Shown here: positions 25,751 to 33,146 of the stretch, in pieces
How positions within the stretch are numbered: the first letter of the stretch is position 1
How the letters are laid out: each line of letters starts with the position of its first letter
Assembly (NCBI GenBank): GCA_025201865.1
Contig: MU602699.1
Coordinates: forward strand, 15,400 to 48,545
Direction of reading: 5' to 3'
Length of the DNA stretch: 33,146 nucleotides
From: Ramicandelaber brevisporus
Taxonomy: Eukaryota > Kickxellomycota > Ramicandelaberales > Ramicandelaberaceae
Notes under the pieces: model-generated
Database searches by the model: none
Seen by the model: only the letters and a program-made list of their open reading frames with translations
Told to the model about the DNA's origin: nothing
Program-made: the position numbers and the translations under genes

Positions 25751-25758
25751 TATTTATA
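25751..25758 (-). promoter_or_regulatory. TATA-like box (TATAAATA) upstream of the Ser/Thr-rich GPI gene
   Basis: Read on the minus strand it is TATAAATA, 335 bp before the start at 25416. It is part of a pattern in which genes of this island carry recognisable TATA boxes. Confidence 0.4.
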
Positions 25759-26074
25759 CATTTTGATGCGCTTTGACACAGCTTGATACAGCTTGATGCC
25801 GTTGCACACAGTTTAATTCATTCGCATACAAGACGAGCGCGGCGTGCATCGAGAACAGCAGTGTGGCCGCTACCCTTCGCAGTGCCGCGGTGCCGCAATA
25901 CTGCAGAGTTGTAATACTGACCGATTCGAAGCAAACCGACGAGCACAAACAAAAGCAGCATTCGAAATCAAAATCAAAAGAGAAGACTACTAACGAGAGA
26001 GGAGGAGCAGATGAACATTGAAATGGGAGCGAAGCCAGAGGCGGTTGTCCGAGCCAGCCGGAATGAAGTGTGGG

Positions 26075-26225
26075 AGATGATGAGCGATGGATGATAAGTG
26101 ATGAGCGATGAACAATTAGCAATGGGCAACAAACTATGAACGACGAATTATGGATGCTAAACGACGAATGATAGACGATAGCACAATGAACGATAGCACA
26201 ACGGACAATCAACAACGAACAATTA
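26075..26225. repeat. Degenerate GATGA/ACGAAT-rich low-complexity repeat
   Basis: Short imperfect repeats (GATGAGCGATG, ACGACGAAT, and ACGATAGCACAA twice near 26176-26202) lie just 3' of the NlpC/P60 gene. They have no coding character. Confidence 0.6.
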
Positions 26226-26235
26226 CCTCAGCCGC

Positions 26236-27030
26236 TCAGCAGAAGCGCAGCACGTACGGCATGCGGTTGGCATTGTTGTAGTCCGAGTTCAGATTGCGGT
26301 AGCCGAGCACCTTGCTGTGCGAGTAGGCGTCGATGGTGGTCGAGCCGGACACGAAGATGGCGACGTGGCGGTTCGCGTTGCCGTTGTTGCGGTCGCCGAC
26401 CGAGTTGGCCCAGAAAATCAGATCGCCCGGCTGCTTCTGGTCGAACGGAATCTTCTTGCCCTGGCCGCTGTTGTACTGCGAGCCGGTGTAGTGGTCGATC
26501 TTCTTGCCGGTGGCCTGGTACACCGAGTACAGCGTCAGGCCGGAGCAGTCAAAGCCCTTGACGCCGGAGTCGTGGTAGCCGCCGGAGTCGATGCCGTACG
26601 ACGCGCCGTTGTAGTTGCCGCCGCCCCAGCTGTACTTCCAGCCGAACTGGTCCTTTGCCTTGGCGATGAGCTTCTGCGCGCAGGTGCTTGGGCTGCCGCC
26701 GCCTCCGCCACCGCCGCCACCGCCGCCACCGCCAGAGCAGCGTGGAATGCCTGGAGCCCACGACGATGCGCCGGTTTTCACGTAGTAGTCGCTCACGTAC
26801 ACGTCGGGACTCGACTGCACCTTGTCCCAGATCGGAGAGCCGTTGACCACCGTGCCGGATGTCTGGCAGATGACATCGACCTTGGTGCCGGACGGGAACG
26901 ACTTGACGACCGATGCCGACGTGGATGGCGACGAGCGGCCGTTGAGGTCCGCCTTGACGGGATACGATGCGGCCAGCGCAGCAGATGCAAGCCCGCCGAC
27001 AACGGCAAGAGTGCGGGCAACAGCAACCAT
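26236..27030 (-). CDS. Secreted SH3b + NlpC/P60 cysteine peptidase (peptidoglycan endopeptidase-like)
   Basis: The 264-residue protein has a signal peptide (1-20/21, MVAVARTLAVVGGLASAALA). A bacterial-type SH3 domain follows (about 23-86: ASYPVKADLNGRSSPSTSAS, GTKVDVICQ, WDKVQ, YVSDYYVKTG). After a pure 13-Gly linker (100-112) comes an NlpC/P60 domain (about 116-264). The catalytic Cys162 is in GFDCSGLTLY and His222 in RHVAIFV. The third polar residue is probably His238 (AYSHSK). The QPGDLIFW element (200-207) is diagnostic. Such enzymes cut D-gamma-Glu-diamino acid bonds in bacterial peptidoglycan stem peptides. Fungi make no peptidoglycan, so the likely use is against bacteria outside the cell, and the gene is probably of bacterial origin. 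The absence of introns and GC-rich codons fit that but do not prove it. A TATA box lies about 258 bp upstream. Confidence 0.93.
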   Translation of the reverse strand: MVAVARTLAVVGGLASAALAASYPVKADLNGRSSPSTSASVVKSFPSGTKVDVICQTSGTVVNGSPIWDKVQSSPDVYVSDYYVKTGASSWAPGIPRCSGGGGGGGGGGGGGSPSTCAQKLIAKAKDQFGWKYSWGGGNYNGASYGIDSGGYHDSGVKGFDCSGLTLYSVYQATGKKIDHYTGSQYNSGQGKKIPFDQKQPGDLIFWANSVGDRNNGNANRHVAIFVSGSTTIDAYSHSKVLGYRNLNSDYNNANRMPYVLRFC

Positions 27031-27287
27031 TGGAGTCGAGAGGCGAGAGTCGAGAGGCGAGGTGGGCGAGGGAGTGGGTGAAGGAGGTGGTGAAGGAAGT
27101 GGGTGAAGGAAGTGGAGAGCAAGAGGAATGTCGGCTAGGACAAAGAGAGGAATGGAGTCTGACTATGTCAGTGCGTGAGTGGATGAGCGAATGAGCGGGT
27201 GAATGAATGAGTGAGTGAGTGGATGATTAACTGAGCTGGATTGCAATGTCGAATGGAGGCTGTCTGGCAGGCGGAGGTACGCTTGCA

Positions 27288-27294
27288 ATTTATA
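27288..27294 (-). promoter_or_regulatory. TATA box (TATAAAT) of the NlpC/P60 gene
   Basis: On the minus strand it reads CGCTATAAATTGC, 258 bp upstream of the start at 27030. The same core plus flank (TATAAATTGCCG) occurs in the promoter of the other secreted gene at 28389. Confidence 0.5.
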
Positions 27295-27490
27295 GCGGTC
27301 CACGAGGCGGTGAGCCGCAATGACTAAGCAGGCAATAGCAGCGGCAGTCGCAGCAGCGGCAGCAACAGAAACAGCAGCGACAGAAACAGCAGCAACACCG
27401 ACAGGCGCAGCCGATTGACAACCGAATGACCGCATGGTCCATCGCTGGCACGTCCGTACAAATGTCCCCAGACTTTTGATGCCCATTCTG

Positions 27491-27550
27491 CCGCGAGAGG
27501 CTGCGAGAGGCTGTGAGAGACTGTGAGAGATTGTGAGAGATTGTGAGAGG
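27491..27550. repeat. Six 10-bp tandem units (YTGTGAGAGA type)
   Basis: Units CCGCGAGAGG, CTGCGAGAGG, CTGTGAGAGA (twice in series) and TTGTGAGAGR are in exact 10-bp register. The 10-bp period is close to one helical turn, so the units present on one face of the DNA. Confidence 0.88.
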
Positions 27551-27970
27551 GTGTTTGATGTTGATTCTGCTGCTGCTGCTGCTACTTCTGTTGGTTCTGT
27601 TGGTTCTGCCGCTTCCGCTGCTACCACTACCACTGGCGTCGCTTGCGTCAGAACGCACCCGCGCCATTGCACGCCAGCGATGGTTGAACAACATCCGGCC
27701 GCGACTCTTGCAGGGGTGAAGTCAGGGTGCTTACGTATTGCTGTGCCACGCTGACGCTCGCCTCGCTTCCTTTCTTTCCATTTCCTTTTCCTTTCCTTTT
27801 CTTTCCCCTTCTGCTGGATTTGTTTCAACTGGCAGCAATATCACCTCTCCCAGACCAGCCATTCTGTTTTAAACGGTGCACTCCATCTCTGCTGGCAAAG
27901 GTCAGTTACCACTGTTTCCGGCGATGCATTCATTCCACCTTCGTTTTGTAGGATACGCTCCATTACATTT

Positions 27971-28076
27971 GTGAATGATGAATGATGTTTCATCGTTTTT
28001 TTTTTTGAACGAGATGTGCTTCATCACTGCTGTGAACGATGTACTCCATCCCTGCTGTGAATGATGTGCTCCACCT
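27971..28076. repeat. Degenerate ~25-bp repeats (CTGCTGTGAAYGATGTRCTCCA)
   Basis: Two clear copies start at 28027 and 28052. More diverged ones appear upstream (GAACGAGATGTGCTTCATC, and GTGAATGATG near 27971). Related CTCCAT words appear near 27880 and 27957. They lie 500-600 bp before the six-cysteine secreted gene. Confidence 0.65.
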
Positions 28077-28388
28077 CTATCTTCAATGCGAAGCTATCAC
28101 CTGTGGGTTTGTTCTTAGTCTCCAGCCTCCACAGCAGCCGCGTCGTGATTAGCCCGCGAGATTGAAACCAAAGATTAGCGAGTGGGCAGAGATAGCCAGC
28201 ACCTGACATCACGCACAGCCAGCCAGCCAGTGGCATGCCGCTCCAAATTTAGGTACCACGGATTTGGCGCAGCCCGAAATAGCGCCGGCGGCCGATTGGC
28301 ACGGGCGATCTCGAAGATTCCGCAGCCGTGGGGCTGAAACCGCCAGCTTGTGTTAGCATCTGCCGGCTGATGTTAGCGCCACGCAGTG

Positions 28389-28395
28389 TATAAAT
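28389..28395 (+). promoter_or_regulatory. TATA box (TATAAAT) of the six-cysteine secreted gene
   Basis: TATAAAT in the context GTGTATAAATTGCC lies 187 bp upstream of the ATG at 28576. A C/T- and CATC-rich probable leader follows it. Confidence 0.55.
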
Positions 28396-28575
28396 TGCCG
28401 CTGTGAAACGCAGAGCGGCAGCCAAACGTCATCTTGTTCTCATCATCATCTCAGCCTACTTCTACAGCAGAATCTTCATCCACATCCTCAGCAGTATCAC
28501 CATCTTCGTCTTCACTCACATCTTTATCCACATCTTCAACAGCAAAGTAGCACACACACAACACCCACCACCAAC

Positions 28576-28959
28576 ATGAAGATTGCCTCGTTCGCCGCCG
28601 CCGCCGCTGCTCTCGTTGCCGCCATTGCCTCTGCTAATGCTTACGAGGTCGCGTACTCCGGGCTGACCGGCGACATTGCCTGGCGCCTCGGCACGTGCAC
28701 CAATGCGCGCTCGGACGTCGACTACCGCGCGCTCGAGGCTGCGCTCGGAAGCAGCTGCCACACGGCGCCAGACAACACCGGCCGCGAGGACTGCATGATC
28801 GAGGGCCAGGCCAAGGAGAGCGTGTGCCGCGAGCTCAAGGTGCGCTGCATCGGGTTCTACAAGGGCCACTGGGCCAACGACCAGAGCCAGCAGATCTGCA
28901 AGGACTTCCCCACATCCACCCAGCCGCCAACAATGCCAATGCCACCGGCTCGTCCTTAA
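28576..28959 (+). CDS. Small secreted six-cysteine protein, unknown function
   Basis: The 127-residue protein starts with a signal peptide (MKIASFAAAAAALVAAIASA, cleavage near residue 22, before YEVAYSG). The mature part has six cysteines (41, 61, 73, 84, 91, 108), enough for three disulfides. It ends in a Pro-rich tail (PTSTQPPTMPMPPARP). The N-terminal YEVAYSGLTGDIAWRLGT and the motif REDCMIEGQAKESVC do not match a family I know. Size, cysteine content and export fit an effector-like or antimicrobial secreted protein, but function is unassigned. Codons are strongly GC-rich. It has a good TATA box, and a C/T-rich leader precedes the ATG (CACCAACATG). Confidence 0.85.
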   Translation: MKIASFAAAAAALVAAIASANAYEVAYSGLTGDIAWRLGTCTNARSDVDYRALEAALGSSCHTAPDNTGREDCMIEGQAKESVCRELKVRCIGFYKGHWANDQSQQICKDFPTSTQPPTMPMPPARP

Positions 28960-29129
28960 TTTACCATTCAATATGTATTGCTTTTGCCTTTTCTTTTCAA
29001 ATTTCAACCTTTGCTCTGGAAACGTTTGTTTACTCTTTTGAGTTCTCTCTCTCTCTCTGTGTGTTTATCTTTTTCGACAACAACAACAAACAAATACATA
29101 TCATATCATAACCACCACCACATCAAGTC
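28960..29129. promoter_or_regulatory. Short spacer and SMC4 leader
   Basis: This 170-bp gap carries the 3' end of the six-cysteine gene and the SMC4 leader: a CT microsatellite (about 29044-29058), then a CAA-rich stretch (29077-29094) 36-53 bp before the ATG. Confidence 0.5.
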
Positions 29130-29543
29130 ATGGTTGAACTGTCAGACGCACCGCCAGCTTCTGCACCAGCTGCGCTCGGTGATACTGCTGCATCTACCGA
29201 CACTACATCAGCCGCCACAGGACTTGGCCCACCACGCCTTGTTCTGACTCGTATGGTTCTTGAAAACTTCAAATCGTACCACGGCCGACAAGAGATTGGT
29301 CCTTTCCATCACAGCTTCTCTGCGGTTGTTGGGCCAAACGGCTCAGGCAAGAGCAACGTCATCGATGCCCTGTTGTTTGTATTTGGTTTCCGAGCTCGCG
29401 ATCTTCGCCATGAGTCAGCCAGTGCCTTGATTTACAACGCTGACCCAAGTGCGAACATTGCTCATTGCACAGTCGAGGTGCATTTCCGTGAGATTCGCGA
29501 CCGTATCAGTCAACAAGACGACATTCCATCCACGTATTCTGGA

Positions 29544-29574
<31 letters not shown>

Positions 29575-32500
29575 AGAATGAGATTGTGGAGGTACCTGGG
29601 TCTGAGCTTGTGATTGCTCGCCGTGCATTCAAGGAGCGTGGTCGTGGCAGCCAATACTTCATCAATGGCCGCGCCAGTTCTCATGCAGATGTACGCGACT
29701 TGCTGATTGGCAAGGGTGTTGATTTAACTCAGAAGCGGTTTATGATTCTACAGGGCGAAGTTGAATCAATTTCACAAATGACTCCATCTGCATTGTTAGA
29801 CTATTTGGAAGATATTATTGGCACAAACAAGTACAAGGATGACATTGTGAAGTTAGCTGGTGAGCTTGACAAGTTTACGGATGATCGTGCGGGTGCATTG
29901 ACATTGTTGAACGCAATTGCTAAAGAGAAGAATGCACTTGAAGATAAGCGTAATGAGGCACTCAAATATGTGGACATGGAGAATGAGTTGGTCACTAAAT
30001 TGTCAGTCCAAGCTCAAGTTGGATTGCGTGATTTGAAAGTCAAGTATGACAAGGCTCATCGTGTTTATGAAGATGCCAAGGCGGAATTGCAAAAGGCAGT
30101 CGAAGCTGGTGAAGAAGACGACATGGCACTCAAAGAACGTGAAAAGGAATTGAATGAGTTCAAATCACAGCATTCAAAACTGGCAAAGGAGGCTGACATG
30201 GTTACTGCACAGTTGGCAACTTTTGAACGCGAAGAGCTCAGTTTGAAAAAGAGATTCGATCACCACCACGGCCAATGTGATCGCAAGAAGAATGCAATCG
30301 AAAAGGCTCGTGATAAGAAGCGCGAGGCCGAACTCAACATCCAGACGTGTGACCAATCAAACGTGCATGAGGGCAAGCAGCGTGCCAAGCTGGTCGAACA
30401 ATTGGCCGATGAAGAGCGCAAACTTGCGAGCGTTGGTGAAGAAGTGCGTGGCAAGACTATGGGACTCGCGCAGCAGTTGGAGAAGAAGCAGCAGGCGATG
30501 GCACCATGGACTGCGAAGATTGCCGCGGTTGAAGGTGAGCTGCGTGTTGTCGAAGCTGAGCGTGGAATCATTGTTGAGAAGACTGAGGCTGCTGGTAAGC
30601 TGGTTGAACAGGCAAATGTTGAACTGGAACAGATTTGCGCAGCGCGCGAAGCATGCATTGCACGCCAGCAAACCACCGATGAAGAATTCACGAATGTTAC
30701 AAAGACTGCCCAAGGACTGGAAAAACAGGTTCACGATGCCATTGCTGTGGAGAAGACTGCCCAGTCTAACCTCGCCACGGCGCGTGCTGCTCTCGAGGAT
30801 GGACGTGACCAATTACGCCAGTCAGAATCCCGCAGTGGTGTCCTCAAGGCTCTACTGCGTGAACGTGATCTTGGCCGCATTCCTGGCATCATTGGACGTC
30901 TCGGTGATTTGGGTACAATTGATTCAAAGTACGATGTTGCCATTTCTACAGCATGCCCGCAGCTTGAGCACATTCTGGTTGAGAACGTTCCAGCCGCCGA
31001 GCAGTGTCTGGATTTCCTGCGTAACAATAACATTGGTCGCGCCACATGTATTGCTCTGGATAAGCTTGGCAGCGTACGTTCTCCATCCGCTGCCGTTCCG
31101 CGCGGTGCTGAGATTCTGCATGAGAAGATCAATGCACGGGAAGAGCGACTGGAGAAGGCATTCTTTAGTGTGCTGGGCCACACGCTGGTGGTCAAGGATC
31201 TGAAGACCGCAAAAGCTGTGGCGTACGGTGAGACTCGCTGGCGTGTGGTGACTCTGTCTGGTGAGCTTATCGAGTCTAGTGGTACATTGTCTGGTGGTGG
31301 CAACAAGGTTATCCAAGGCCGTATGGGCAGTCAGCGCAAGAACGATGCAACTGTGACAGAGAAGGATATTGCTGATCTGGAACGCAAATGGCAGGCTGCC
31401 GAGGCTGCATTCAACGATGCCCGCGCAGCCAGAATGCGACTTGAAGCCGATATGCATCACTGTGTCTCAACCATTTTGCCGACATTGAAGCAGACTGCTG
31501 CCAAGTTGAGACTCGAGGTTACCGCGTTGGATGCACAGGTTGCAGATGCACAGCAGCGACTCGAACAAGCCCAAACCGAGCAGCAGCAGAAGGACGGCAG
31601 CAGCAAGTCTGGCCGTGGTGGCCGTCGTGGTAAAGGCGGTTCCAGCAGCTCTGAGGACAGTGCTGCCAATCGACTAGCTGAGATTGATCACACAATTTCT
31701 GAGCACAACAGTCAAATTGAGCAGATTCGTGAGCAGTCTCAACATCTTCAGAGTGACATTGATGAGCTGCAGAGCCGCATTGATCAGGCTGGTGGCATCA
31801 AGGTTCGTATTCAGCGCGAGCGTGTTACCAGCGTCAAGGATCAAATTGCATCGCTGGATACTGCAAATGCTGAGCGCATGAAGACTCGTGCCATCTCTCA
31901 GCAGACTGTGTTGCGCTTTGACAAGCAGATTGAGTCATTGCGAGCTGAAATGGCAGAAATTGAGACGACTGCAGAGAGTCTGCAAGCTGACCTGGAGAAG
32001 GTGCAGGAGCGCATTTACGGCATGAGAGACTCGAGTGCCAAGGCTCGCGTGAAGGCTGACAAGATTGAAGAGGGCTTTGTCAAGATCAAGCAGGAAGTCA
32101 CAGAGCTGCGTGATGCATCCAACCAACGCAAGTCGGCCGAGTTGACGATTGTTCACAAACGCGACGAAGCTGAGCGCAAGATGGCAGAGGTCACAAAGAT
32201 GATGAATTTCTGGCAGGCGCAACTTCGCCAGCAGCGCTATCAATGCACTACGGCGAATCAAACTGATGCTGACTTGGTTCCACCGAAGCTGAGCGATGAG
32301 GAGCTGGACGAGGTTGACAGCGGTGTGCTGAATGATGAGGTTGAGCGTCTCAAGGTTCGTGTTGCATCCAGCAAGCGTCCTAATTTGTCTGTGATCAAGG
32401 ATTACATTGCTGTTGAGCACCGCTGGCAGACGCGCAAGTCCGAGTATGACAGTGTCTCTACCAAACGCGAGTCTGTTTACAATGAGCACGAGAAGCTCTG

Positions 32501-32987
32501 CACACAGCGTCGCACAGAGTTCATGGACGGCTTTGTTCGCATCTCTGCCAAACTCAAGGAAATGTATCTCGTCTTGACTCTTGGCGGCAATGCGGAGCTC
32601 GAACTGGTTGACACGCTCGACCCATTTGCCGGTGTCGTCTTCTCTGTACAGCCTCCCCGCAAATCATGGAAGAACATTGCCAACCTGTCTGGTGGTGAAA
32701 AGACATTGTCATCTCTTGCCCTGGTCTTTGCACTGCATCATTTCCGGCCAACTCCATTGTACGTTATGGATGAGATCGATGCTGCACTGGATTTCCGGAA
32801 TGTTTCGATTGTTGGTGAGTATGTACGTACGCAGACGAAGCAAGCGCAATTTTTGATCATTTCGCTTCGTAATGACATGTTTGAGCGGGCCGATCGGTTA
32901 GTTGGAATCTACAAGACCCAAAACAAGACCAAGTCTGTGTGCATTGACACTCATGCAGTTAAATCCATGTCTGCAATGACTCTTTAA
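29130..32987 (+). CDS. SMC4: Condensin subunit SMC4
   Basis: The 1285-residue SMC ATPase is the expected condensin size. The head starts with LVLTRMVLENFKSYHG (37-52), with Walker A GPNGSGKSN at 68-76. An N-terminal coiled coil runs to about 570. The hinge spans about 580-700 (GRIPGIIGRLGDLGTIDSKY, then NIGRATCIALDKL). It is followed by SSGTLSGGGNKVIQGRMG, typical of SMC4. A C-terminal coiled coil (about 750-1110) carries a Gly/Ser/Arg-rich patch. The signature NLSGGEKTLSSLAL is at about 1185-1198, Walker B LYVMDEID includes Asp1214 and Glu1215, and the D-loop is AALD. With SMC2 it forms the condensin ring for mitotic chromosome compaction. A polyglutamine run (about 139-148) interrupts the N-terminal head. 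The first 33 residues are disordered. No intron is present. Confidence 0.97.
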
Positions 32988-33146
32988 CTTTTTCATGTGT
33001 TTTATTCTATTTTTTAATTGTTCAGTCTATTTTACAATCCAAGACCGTTAAATTAACTCAAGTTCGGGTATATTAAGCAACATAAGGAGCCATTATTGGA
33101 CTAAATTGTAACAGTATGACAATCGGCCGTATCATATTGAATCTCG
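32988..33146. other. 3' region of SMC4 to window end
   Basis: AT-rich sequence with short ATTAAC/TTAAAT words. Nothing coding is seen. Confidence 0.4.

Larger units (their letters stand above)
25417..26235. promoter_or_regulatory. Promoter region of the Ser/Thr-rich gene and 3' region of the NlpC/P60 gene
   Basis: This holds four 16-bp tandem units (25536-25599), a minus-strand TATA-like box (25751-25758), and a GATGAGCGATGG/ACGAAT low-complexity stretch (about 26075-26225). No convincing gene is found on either strand. Confidence 0.45.
27031..28575. promoter_or_regulatory. Long divergent intergenic region, repeat-rich, between NlpC/P60 and the six-cysteine secreted gene
   Basis: This is the longest internal gap (1545 bp). 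It holds GAGTGAGTG runs (27170-27230), a minus-strand TATA box (27288-27294), and a CAGCAG/CAACAG tract (27339-27400). It also holds a 10-bp tandem array (27491-27550), degenerate 25-bp repeats (27971-28076), and a plus-strand TATA box (28389-28395). The short frames in it are low complexity, and I do not support any as a gene. Confidence 0.5.

Noticed and set aside
27163..27828. 221-codon minus-strand frame in the NlpC/P60 upstream region
   Set aside because: It translates GAGTGAG, CAGCAG and GAGAG repeats. It contains the likely TATA box of NlpC/P60 and shows no domain.

Overview
The window is nuclear DNA of a fungus with a compact genome. Almost every gene is a single uninterrupted reading frame; only one coding intron is visible. 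Strands alternate gene by gene, intergenic gaps are a few hundred bases, and the housekeeping set is fungal/opisthokont: condensin SMC4, exosome RRP46, ESCRT-III Did2/CHMP1, Mo25/Hym1, Cyp40, Cmc2 and Tvp15. A giant repeated Tag1/DUF3712-like membrane protein, Gln- and CAA/CAG-rich low complexity, GPI-type Ser/Ala proteins and a bacterial-looking NlpC/P60 secreted enzyme suggest an early-diverging ('zygomycete'-grade, perhaps Kickxellomycotina-like) lineage. That placement is inference; no taxonomic marker gene is present.

Layout. 1-2225: pyrimidine-rich, apparently non-coding upstream region. 2226-9491 (+): a 2421-residue single-pass membrane protein built of three ~775-residue repeats. 9791-11029 (-): cyclophilin-40, with a perfect three-unit heat-shock element about 209 bp upstream. 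11693-12943 (+): Ala/Glu/Pro-rich protein with one 210-bp intron. 13322-13954 (+): Gln-rich orphan. 14300-14608 (-): Cmc2-like twin CX9C protein. 15049-15522 (+): Tvp15/COPI-associated membrane protein. 15704-16438 (-): Rrp46. 16791-16862 (-): tRNA-Pro(UGG). 17111-17854 (-): Did2/CHMP1. 18006-19988 (+): unrecognised ~606-660 residue protein. 20208-21394 (-): Mo25/Hym1, whose 5' end is broken in this sequence by a perfect 77-bp tandem duplication. 21935-22648 (+): TPR protein.

From about 22.7 to 29.0 kb the character changes. Genes are small and GC-rich in codon use, mostly secreted, and separated by long repeat-rich spacers. They are a Ser/Ala-rich GPI-type protein (23389-23832 +), an I78-family protease inhibitor (24479-24733 +), a Ser/Thr-rich GPI-type protein (24919-25416 -), an SH3b + NlpC/P60 cell-wall peptidase (26236-27030 -) and a six-cysteine secreted orphan (28576-28959 +). 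An orphan C-terminal fragment of a Dbp5-like helicase lies between the first two. I read this as an accessory 'secretome island', plausibly serving surface interactions with bacteria or hosts. SMC4 (29130-32987 +) closes the window and restores the housekeeping character.

The points most worth following are the frame-breaking 77-bp duplication in Mo25, the triplicated giant Tag1-like protein with an internal switch of codon usage, the putatively transferred NlpC/P60 gene in its secreted-protein island, and the Dbp5 tail fragment.
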